This document shows, one piece after another, positions 1-6,700 of a stretch of 8,185 bases of DNA. How positions within the stretch are numbered: the stretch's first letter is position 1; each line of letters begins with the position of its first letter. The notes beneath the pieces are model-generated. The model saw nothing but the letters and a program-made list of their open reading frames with translations. It had not been told where the DNA came from and searched no databases. The stretch spans positions 1 to 8,185 of the forward strand of contig JAQVNZ010000032.1 in the NCBI GenBank assembly GCA_028702895.1, given 5' to 3'. The position numbers and the translations under genes were made by a program. The DNA is from Candidatus Iainarchaeum sp. GTDB lineage: Archaea; Iainarchaeota; Iainarchaeia; Iainarchaeales; JAAZKV01.

Positions 1-50
1 CCTGTTTTTGGGCCTTTTCCTTGGGGTCCTTTTCCATCTTTATTTGGCAT
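1..50 (-). CDS. N-terminus of a DUF5320-like small protein (cut by window edge)
   Basis: On the minus strand an ATG at 50-48 opens a frame that runs off the left edge and reads MPNKDGKGPQGKGPKTG. Seen: a Gly/Pro/Lys-rich start with repeated GKGP-type motifs. This resembles the N-terminal signature of DUF5320 proteins (consensus roughly GDxTGPxGxGPxTGRGxGxC), small archaeal and bacterial proteins of unknown function, often with a C-terminal coiled coil. The start is well supported by GGAGGA six bases upstream and by an archaeal TATA box further up, so a real gene starts here. Only 16 complete codons are visible, so the family call rests on this short motif; the Cys that usually follows would lie outside the window. 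It is the only gene here with a clear Shine-Dalgarno sequence, and its leader carries two palindromes, so its expression is probably controlled. Confidence 0.6.
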   Translation of the reverse strand, partial: MPNKDGKGPQGKGPKT

Positions 51-56
51 ATTAAT

Positions 57-62
57 TCCTCC
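57..62 (-). promoter_or_regulatory. Shine-Dalgarno sequence of the left-edge gene
   Basis: The minus strand reads GGAGGA followed by six bases (ATTAAT) and then the ATG at 50-48. This is a near-perfect anti-16S match at normal spacing and fixes the start codon. No other gene in the window has a comparable site. Confidence 0.75.
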
Positions 63-63
63 G

Positions 64-107
64 GTTATGAATTAGTATTCATAACATAATGAATATAGAT
101 TCAAAAC
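64..107. promoter_or_regulatory. Two tandem 22-bp palindromes, candidate operators
   Basis: Site 1 (64-85) is a perfect 9-bp inverted repeat, GTTATGAAT and ATTCATAAC, around a 4-base centre. Site 2 (86-107) follows without a gap and repeats the pattern ATGAAT-N4-ATTCA; 15 of 22 positions match site 1. The pair fills the stretch between the TATA box (108-117) and the Shine-Dalgarno sequence (57-62), so it should cover the transcription start of the leftward gene. Two dyads exactly 22 bp apart lie on nearly the same helix face, as expected for two repressor dimers. The regulator is not visible. Site 1 could alternatively act as an RNA hairpin next to the ribosome binding site. Confidence 0.55.
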
Positions 108-117
108 TATTTATAAA
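108..117 (-). promoter_or_regulatory. Archaeal TATA box of the left-edge gene
   Basis: The minus strand reads TTTATAAATA, a near-consensus archaeal TATA box. A start about 25 bases downstream of its centre would fall near 87-90, giving a leader of roughly 35-40 bases that contains the Shine-Dalgarno sequence. It directly abuts the tandem palindromes, so a protein bound there could block polymerase loading. Confidence 0.6.
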
Positions 118-255
118 GGTATGGGTGAAGTGCTATTTTTAATTTGTCCTAGAATTAGTGATTTATTGAGATTCGTTTTATTATTTTTTTAGCGTGATTT
201 AGTTTTTACTTTATTAAATTTATTTTTTTGATTATTTTGTTTAAGATATAAATTT
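118..255. other. AT-rich spacer between map and the left-edge gene
   Basis: This spacer lies upstream of the left-edge gene and downstream of map, both leftward. It is T-rich on the plus strand, so the minus strand carries A-runs, not the T-runs expected of a terminator for map. I see no ORF or RNA gene in it. Confidence 0.4.
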
Positions 256-1149
256 TTATTCGCCTAACACAATTGTTTTATTTTCAAGTACTAATAAACT
301 TTTTTCAGACTGCGTAATAATCGTTCCTTTGTTTTCTTTTAATCCTGGAAAAGTTTCAAACGCGCCTGCTTTCATTAGTTCTCGTAAACCAACAATAAAA
401 GAAAAATCGTCTAATTTACTTTCGCGTCTTAACCATCTTTCAGCGAAAGGAAGAGAATAATTTTTTGCTATAAAAAGTAGTTTTCTACCATAAGGGTTTC
501 TAACATTCTTTCCTTCTTTTAAACCAAATATTTCTACTTGGGGAGATTCACTAATATACCCTTTACCAGTTGAAGCAAAAGGTTCTATTGCAATAGCACA
601 TTCTTCTAGTAAACTTGTTGAACCATTAGCGTGATTTGGGATACTAGGGTAAGAATGAATATCATTTTGTGCTAGACCATGTCCTCCAAGATTATAAACT
701 GGATTAAACCCTTTTTGTTTTAAAGTATCTTCTATTTCTTTTCCAATAACTTCAATTGGTTTACCAAAAACAGCTTTTGTAATCGCATTTTCTAAAGCTA
801 AATCATTTGCTTCAATTTGCTTTGCATGAGTATTATCAAGATTAATTGTTATTGCACCATCACAAATATATCCGTTTATGTGTACGCCTAAATCAATTTT
901 TAGTACATCTTCTTTTTTTAAAAATCTATCATCTTCAATTTTTCCATTTGGAGTAAAATGTGCTGCTTCTTCATTAATACTAAGATTTACTGGAAAAGCA
1001 ATTTGCCCTTCTTCTAAAATTTTGGTCTCAATTTCATTTGCAAGTTCAAGCAAGCTTTTTCCTTCAATTGCTTTTTTTCTAGAAAATTTAATAGTTTCTT
1101 TCCAAATCTTACCAGCTTTTATATAATCATTAATTACTTTATCATCCAT
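256..1149 (-). CDS. map: Methionine aminopeptidase, type 2 (archaeal)
   Basis: Cytosolic dinuclear metalloprotease that removes the initiator methionine from new proteins whose second residue is small. The 297 residues match the usual archaeal type 2 length (about 295). All metal ligands of the pita-bread fold are visible: D86 (KIDLGVH), D97 (GYICDGA), H157 (NLGGHGL), E189 (AIEPFA) and E282 (ITQSEKSL). H64 (AAHFTPN) and H165 (NDIHSYPSIPN) match the two active-site histidines known from the Pyrococcus enzyme. The approximately 60-residue insertion between E189 and E282 (about 200-265), with a YSLPFAERWL segment, marks type 2 rather than type 1. The frame starts MDDKVINDYIKAGKIWK, a normal start for the family, and no Shine-Dalgarno sequence precedes it; a TATA-like TTTTAAAAAATA about 20-31 bases upstream suggests a leaderless transcript. 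It is divergent from the MATE gene, and no partner gene is evident. It appears complete and functional. Confidence 0.95.
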   Translation of the reverse strand: MDDKVINDYIKAGKIWKETIKFSRKKAIEGKSLLELANEIETKILEEGQIAFPVNLSINEEAAHFTPNGKIEDDRFLKKEDVLKIDLGVHINGYICDGAITINLDNTHAKQIEANDLALENAITKAVFGKPIEVIGKEIEDTLKQKGFNPVYNLGGHGLAQNDIHSYPSIPNHANGSTSLLEECAIAIEPFASTGKGYISESPQVEIFGLKEGKNVRNPYGRKLLFIAKNYSLPFAERWLRRESKLDDFSFIVGLRELMKAGAFETFPGLKENKGTIITQSEKSLLVLENKTIVLGE

Positions 1150-1168
1150 AACAAAATTAGGTTTAGTT

Positions 1169-1180
1169 ATTTTTTAAAAT
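1169..1180 (-). promoter_or_regulatory. Possible TATA-like box for map
   Basis: The minus strand reads ATTTTAAAAAAT, centred about 25 bases upstream of the map ATG, the position expected for a leaderless archaeal transcript. The surrounding DNA is so AT-rich that similar strings are common, so support is positional only. Confidence 0.3.
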
Positions 1181-1200
1181 GCTTGTTTTTAATAAATTTT

Positions 1201-1311
1201 AATTATTTTTTTAATTTAAATTAGGTTTAAAAATTTTAATTATTTTTTTAATTTAAATTGATTTTTTTGTTTAAAATTATTTTTTTAATTAAATTTAATT
1301 TAATTTCATTT
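1201..1311. repeat. Three tandem AT-rich repeats, 37-bp period
   Basis: The string AATTATTTTTTTAATT starts at 1201, 1238 and 1275, exactly 37 bases apart each time. Copies 1 and 2 share an identical 29-base block (1194-1222 and 1231-1259); copy 3 keeps about 16-17 bases of the core and then diverges. A weaker relative lies near 1166-1180, and AATTAGGTTTA occurs at both 1155-1165 and 1219-1229. The array fills most of the 234-bp divergent spacer between map and the MATE gene. Candidate roles are regulator binding, DNA bending or simple slippage-type expansion; the sequence does not decide between them. Confidence 0.7.
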
Positions 1312-1383
1312 TTTAAAAATAATTAAGAAAATTTGATTTTAAAAACAAGTATTAATTAATCTTTTCTTTGCTAATTTAATTCT

Positions 1384-2790
1384 ATGAAACAAAATAAAAA
1401 AGTTATTGGTGAAATTAGTGGAAAAAATTTATTTGCAAGCCATGATTTAACAGAAGGTTCAATAATAAAAGCACTATTATTTGCTTCAATTCCAATAATA
1501 ATTGCAAACATTTTACAAGTATCTTTTCAATTAGTAGATAGATTTTGGGTTGGTCAACTAGGGACTGATGCTGTGGCCGCAATCACAATTAGTTTTCCAA
1601 TAATGTTTGTAGTATCCTCTCTAATAATGGGTATTTCAATCGCAGGGACTATTTTAGTAGGTCAATATAAGGGTCAAAAAAATCAAAAAATGATTGATTA
1701 TATTTCCACACAATCCATGTCAATTATAGCTATACTTGCAATTGTTTTAGGGATAATAGGATTTCTTTTATCAGAGTTTATTCTAACTTTTTTTACTAGT
1801 GATTTAATTGTTTTAGCTCAAGCAACAAGTTATGTGCAAATATCTTTTCTTGGAATAATATTTGTTTTTCTTTACTTTGAATTCCAAGCACTTTTAAGAG
1901 GAGTAGGGAATGTAATAATGCCCACTATTTTAATATTAATTGCTTCAATCCTAAATTTTTTTATTGACCCTTTATTCATAATGGGTTTTACATTAAACGG
2001 GGTTCAAATAATCCCTGCAATGGGTATTACTGGTTCGGCTTGGGCTACTATACTTTGCCAAGGTCTTGCTGGAATAGCTGGAGTAATTATTTTGATTAGG
2101 GGAAAATCAGGGGTTCGTTTGGATCCAAAATTTATTGTTCCAGAAGTTAAAACAATAAAAAGAATGCTCGCTTTGGGAATTCCTAGTTCTGTTGAATTTC
2201 TTTCAAGATCACTAGGAGGAGTATTAGTAATGTTAATCGTGTCTGGTTTTGGAACTATGGTTATTGCTGTTTATGGTACGGGTCAATTTATTTTTAGTTT
2301 AGTTTTAATGCCTGCTTTGGGTTTAAGTGTTGGAACATCAACTATTGTAAGTCAGTGCGTTGGGGCAAAAAAAATAAAGCGTTTAAAAGACACTTTAAAA
2401 TTAAGCACAATCCTCTCGTTTGTGTTGCTTACAATAATTGGAGTATTATTAATTTTGTTTTCTAGTGAAATTGCACAAATATTTTTACCAAATTCTTTAG
2501 AAGCTATTAGTGAAACAATTAATTATATTAATATAATTTCATTGGCATTTGGTTGTTTGGGTGTTCAAACAATAATAATTGGTGCGATTAGGGGTACGGG
2601 TTCAACAAAAACTGCAATGTTACTCTCCATGTTTTATTTAGCTGTAATTATAATTTTAACATGGTTATTCCCAATGTTTTTAGGTTATGAAGGAATTTGG
2701 TGGGCGCAAACGGCATCCATAATGATTGCGTTATTAATTTCTTTAATTGTTTTAAAAAAATTTAATTGGGAAAAGGTAAGGGCTATTTGA
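1384..2790 (+). CDS. MATE family multidrug/cation antiporter
   Basis: Polytopic inner-membrane exporter that couples Na+ or H+ influx to extrusion of organic cations, drugs or metabolites. The 468 residues are full length for MATE proteins (about 450-480), with about twelve hydrophobic segments in two six-helix halves, roughly 29-50, 66-93, 112-136, 141-165, 178-200, 216-238, then 262-290, 295-325, 340-360, 381-402, 411-430 and 438-457. Visible signatures are QLVDRFWVGQLGTDAVAA (45-64), QALLRGVGN (168-176), NFFIDPLFI (191-199) and, in the second half, AIRGTGSTK (401-409). D52 and D195 correspond to the conserved cation-site aspartates D41 and D184 of the Pyrococcus MATE transporter, as I recall that numbering. 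The substrate cannot be deduced. It is divergent from map across the 37-bp repeats and lacks a Shine-Dalgarno sequence; TTTTAAAAA at 1337-1345 is a possible TATA element. No regulator gene is adjacent. Confidence 0.92.
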   Translation: MKQNKKVIGEISGKNLFASHDLTEGSIIKALLFASIPIIIANILQVSFQLVDRFWVGQLGTDAVAAITISFPIMFVVSSLIMGISIAGTILVGQYKGQKNQKMIDYISTQSMSIIAILAIVLGIIGFLLSEFILTFFTSDLIVLAQATSYVQISFLGIIFVFLYFEFQALLRGVGNVIMPTILILIASILNFFIDPLFIMGFTLNGVQIIPAMGITGSAWATILCQGLAGIAGVIILIRGKSGVRLDPKFIVPEVKTIKRMLALGIPSSVEFLSRSLGGVLVMLIVSGFGTMVIAVYGTGQFIFSLVLMPALGLSVGTSTIVSQCVGAKKIKRLKDTLKLSTILSFVLLTIIGVLLILFSSEIAQIFLPNSLEAISETINYINIISLAFGCLGVQTIIIGAIRGTGSTKTAMLLSMFYLAVIIILTWLFPMFLGYEGIWWAQTASIMIALLISLIVLKKFNWEKVRAI

Positions 2791-2830
2791 ATAAATTTTA
2801 ATTAAAATAAAAAACTTGTTAATGTAACTC

Positions 2831-2840
2831 TTTTTATTTA
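2831..2840 (+). promoter_or_regulatory. Possible TATA box for the dihydrouridine synthase gene
   Basis: TTTTTATTTA lies 21-30 bases before the ATG at 2861, which places the predicted transcription start at or next to the start codon. This suggests a leaderless transcript separate from the MATE gene, which ends 70 bases upstream. Weak sequence match, good position. Confidence 0.35.
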
Positions 2841-2860
2841 GGTCATAGTCTTGTTTATTT

Positions 2861-3691
2861 ATGTTTAAACTAATGTTTGCTCCTATTGAAGATTATTCTG
2901 ATTCTGCGTTAAGAACTCTTTGTTATAATCATGGTGCCGATCTTACTTTTACTGAAATGACGCGTGTTGAAGGGATTATTAGGAATAATAAACCAACTTT
3001 ACAAAAACTGGTTTGCATGGATTCTACTCCTGTTGAAATTCAACTCTTAGCTTCTAATGAAATGCAATTAGAAAAATATGTTTCTAATTTTAATTATTTT
3101 GAAGGTTTTAAAGGATTTAATTTGAATATGTGTTGTCCTAGTAAAGATATTATTAAAGCTGGTAGGGGAGCAGGAATGGTTAAGCGTTTAACTAAGGCTC
3201 AAAACTTGGTTAAAATAATAAAAAAATTTAATTATCCTGTTTCCATAAAACTGCGTCTTGGAGCAAATATTCTTGAACAAAATTATAAGGTTTATTTAAG
3301 ATTAATTGAAGAAACTGACGCTGATTATTTTATAGTTCATGCAAAGCATGGTTTGCAAAGTAGTGATGAATTATCACAAGATAATGAAGTGTACGTTGAA
3401 TGTGTGGAATCTGCTAAAAAAAATGGTAAAAAAGTTATTGCGAATGGTGGATTTGATTCTAGTTTGAAAATAAAAAACGTTCAAAAAACAAAGGTTGCAG
3501 GAGTAATGATTGCAAGAAGTGCTTTAAATAATCCTGGTATTTTTAATATTTTAAAAAATGATTTGGGGATAAATGATCCTAATAAAAAAATTCCTCTGTC
3601 TAAAGAACTACGAAAAGAATATTTGGATTTAACAAAAAAATTTGATTCGCCACCAAAATATAAACAAAATTTGTTTAAGTGGATGCGATGA
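2861..3691 (+). CDS. tRNA-dihydrouridine synthase (Dus family, short archaeal form)
   Basis: FMN-dependent reductase that converts uridine to dihydrouridine in tRNA with NAD(P)H. The TIM-barrel order is clear: MFAPIEDYSDSALRTL at the start (family: MAPMAGVTDxxFRxL), Q61 in VEIQLLAS, the catalytic loop FNLNMCCPSKDII with C92 at the position of the family N-x-G-C-P cysteine, K130 in SIKLRLG, H160 in FIVHAKHG, then VIANGGF (192-198) and GVMIARSALNNPGIF (214-228), the C-terminal phosphate-binding region. Oddities: the glycine before the catalytic Cys is Cys here (C91-C92), the usual HGRT reads HAKHG, and only about 45 residues follow the barrel. The total of 276 compares with about 310-330 in bacterial Dus, so the helical tRNA-binding domain is reduced. 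No frameshift is visible after the TGA. It probably has its own leaderless promoter. The position modified in tRNA cannot be predicted. Confidence 0.88.
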   Translation: MFKLMFAPIEDYSDSALRTLCYNHGADLTFTEMTRVEGIIRNNKPTLQKLVCMDSTPVEIQLLASNEMQLEKYVSNFNYFEGFKGFNLNMCCPSKDIIKAGRGAGMVKRLTKAQNLVKIIKKFNYPVSIKLRLGANILEQNYKVYLRLIEETDADYFIVHAKHGLQSSDELSQDNEVYVECVESAKKNGKKVIANGGFDSSLKIKNVQKTKVAGVMIARSALNNPGIFNILKNDLGINDPNKKIPLSKELRKEYLDLTKKFDSPPKYKQNLFKWMR

Positions 3692-3761
3692 TTATTTTTC
3701 ATAAATACTAATTTAATTTTTTAAAATTAGTTGATTAATTGTTTTTAAATTTTTTAATTAA

Positions 3762-3771
3762 TTTTTTTTTT
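3762..3771 (+). terminator. T-run terminator after the dihydrouridine synthase gene
   Basis: Ten consecutive T residues, about 70 bases after the stop codon and just before the convergent polymerase stop (3777-3779), fit the oligo-T terminators of archaea. On the opposite strand only a T5 follows the polymerase stop, so termination of that gene is less clear. Confidence 0.5.
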
Positions 3772-3776
3772 AAAAA

Positions 3777-6700
3777 CTAACTCCAAGCACCTAAACCAGT
3801 TTGTTTCCCGCCTTGAATTAAATCTTCTTCACTATACTTTAATTCTCTTAAAATTTTTATCACAGCTGGCAAAATCTGATTATAAATATAATAATTCTCA
3901 TCATAATCACCTTCTTTTACAAATTCTTCTAACTCTGCTTTCTCACTAATAGTTTTACCACTTTTTGTTATAATAAAACTTAAGAGTGAACCAACACTAA
4001 TATTTTTCCCCCTATCAATTGCTTTTGTTGCGGCTGCTACATGCGGTCCAATAGAACTGTAATCCTCGGGTTTTCGCTTTAACATTGTTATTATTGTTAG
4101 TTCTTCTTTTTTTGTTTTCCCTTCTTTTAATTCTTTAATTACTTTTCTAACATACTCTGCTGCTTTTTCTGTTTCACCATCTTTTAATATTAATTCAATT
4201 ACTTTTCTTTGAGTTTCTTTTGCAAGATTACACCAATCTCTTCTAACATATTCAAATCCAACTATTTTTAGATTTTCTTTTTCATCAATTAGCGCATACC
4301 TTTTTTTTGCTGCTCCGCCTTCTTTTTTTGTAACAAAAATTCCTCTTTTATAATAACCATCAATTTCTAATTCCATTGTGTCTGGCAATTCCTCATTTAT
4401 TTTTTCTAAAAAATTTTCAACATCTTTTTTTGTTTTCTCTTTAGTTAATAAAAAAACACTGTCTGTATTGTGTAATAATATTTGTCCACAAGAGTCAACA
4501 AAATTTTCATTATCTTTAACGCTTAAATCATAAACTTCTTTAGAATATAATTCATTATTTATTTTTGTTTCCACTCGAGAGTTATATTTTGTGGAAGTTT
4601 TTAATGTATATGCTTTTTTGTTAGGTCTATAATTAATAGTTGAAACTTTGTTTAATTGCCTTAATAATAAAGAAAGCCCAGATATTAATTCTAATGAATT
4701 AGTAGTGTACGAAAAATTATTTTTTATATATTTTTTAGAATAGCCTAATTTTTTGTTTACAGAATGACTCCCGTCTCCCTCAATTGCTTTTTCTAAAATT
4801 ATTTTTTTATATTTGTTTGGAACATTAAAAATAAAAGGGGGTAGTTTTTTACCTTTGCTTTTTTGTCCACATAAACAACTAAATAAATGAGCGCTTGTTT
4901 TATTCATCATTTGCAATTTATTAGTATTATCAGTGTAAATAATTGTTTTATTATCATAATTAATTGTTCGTTCTTTTTTTGTTGAAGGGATAATACATGT
5001 TTTAGCATTTTTAAATAATAATTGATAATCTTTTTCTAGTTCTTTTAACCATTTTATGTTACTTGATGCTATGCTTGCACCACTTTTATTTTTACAAGTT
5101 TTAATTGTTGTTGCACTGCCCTCGGCAATATACGTGCCAAGTAATCTGCAAAGTGCTTCAAAATATTTGCTGTTTATTTTTAATTGTCTTTTTATTTTAA
5201 TTTGTTTTTTTCTATTAAATGCGCCAAACCAAATATAATTTTTATTAGTATGCCATTGATTAATTATTGTTTTATTTTTATATCGTGTAATATAATTATA
5301 GTGTTTTACAAATTCAAATAAATCAATTTCGTTTAATTTTTTTACAAACGGAATTTTTTGGACAGAATACATTTGTTTATTTTTCATTTGGGTAGGTTTT
5401 GTTTTAATAAAACCATTTTTTGTTTCTATTAATAAAGAATGGTCTTCTGTTACAATTGTTTCACCAAATTTTTGATTTATTTTATAAATTTTTTTATTAG
5501 TTTTATGTTTTATTATTGCTGTAATTTCTTTCCATTCCGGTTCTTTTGTTTTTTGATTAACTGATAATGCATAATAACCAATTGGCCGTTTTGATTTTTT
5601 ATTTTGTTTTTCCCAAGCTATTTGATCAATTTCGTTATAAAATTCTGAAATATTTTTTATTTCAATTAACCCTTTTGGATTTTTTATTGTTACAAATCTG
5701 TCTTTTGTAATACTGTCTCCATATAAAACTTCAAAATTCGCTTTTTCTGCTTTCGCAATAGTTTGAGAAATATATTTTCTAGCCCAAGCCGTTATTGCAC
5801 TAGCACAATCTCTAGAATACCATCTTGCTCTAGCGTAACCAAGGTAACCGTATACTGAGTTTAAAATAATTTTTAGGGCCCATTGTCTTGCAAATAATAT
5901 TTTATCATCTATTCCTTGTTTTTTCTTTTCCTTGTATTCTGCTTTTAATTTTAATCTTTGTTTTAATAATTTTTCTAATATTTCTGGGAATAAACCTTTT
6001 TGTTTAGTACAAAACCAGGTTCCATCTGGGGACATATTTTGTTTACATTCCTCGTGAGTACAATTAAGGGTTTCTGGTGAAATATTATGGCTTATTATTA
6101 TGCTAGGGTATAGTGATGCAAAATCTAGTATAGCAATTTTTTCGTGTAATCCGGCTAAAGGTTCTTTTACAAATGCGCCTATGATTGGATTATTTGTTCT
6201 TTCTCTAATCTCATTTTCATATGGTTTGTTTGGTGCAATAATTTCGCGTTTGTGAGTTTCTTTTAATAATAAGTTTTCAACCATTTGAGATGTAGTGCTT
6301 CTTGTTGAATTTGATAATGTTTCCGATGTTAATTTTGATATTTCTAAAAATAATGGTAAAAATTGTAATGCTAATTTTAGGGTCGTTTCTGAATCTTCTT
6401 TATTATAATTTACTAATCTTTCTAAACCATTTCCTGTTTCCCATGCTTCGTTTATTTCTTTAGGATAAACTTTTTCTTTTTTTATCCCAAAAATTTTTTC
6501 ACTAACATTTTCTAAATCTAATTTTAAAATATTCACTGCGCCTGTTCTTTGTAAAAACTTCATTATTTGATAAGCATCAATATGCTGTTTTCCTTTTAAT
6601 TCAACAGCATTATCAAGTCCATGCCTTTTACTTTTGATATCTTCGCCATTAATAAAAAAATCTTTATCAAATTTTTGAGCTCGTTTTTTAGCATATGGGA

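Noticed and set aside
878..1126. Open frame of 82 codons on the plus strand
   Set aside because: It is antisense to the metal-binding core of methionine aminopeptidase, has a Ser/Phe-rich composition typical of antisense frames, and no family match.
1194..1296. Repeats considered as a CRISPR array
   Set aside because: The units are AT-only, tandem with almost no unique spacers, just three copies, and one is degenerate; no cas gene is present.
3481..3702. Open frame of 73 codons on the minus strand
   Set aside because: It overlaps the conserved C-terminal end of the dihydrouridine synthase on the opposite strand and has no recognisable motif.
3692..3776. Possible frameshifted continuation of the dihydrouridine synthase after its TGA
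   Set aside because: The following DNA is almost pure A/T with stops in all frames and a T10 run, so it is a spacer and not lost coding sequence.
5056..5238. Open frame of 60 codons on the plus strand with a hydrophobic look
   Set aside because: It is antisense to the intein endonuclease domain; its Leu/Phe/Ile-rich composition is what Lys/Asn-rich coding DNA gives on the reverse strand.
4458..5717. GACAGT at the intein N-junction (5712-5717) and again just past its C-junction (4458-4463), like a target duplication
   Set aside because: Both simply encode Asp-Ser, from D569/S570 and D987/S988 of motif C. Homing inteins do not make target-site duplications, and the boundaries are fixed by the splicing motifs.
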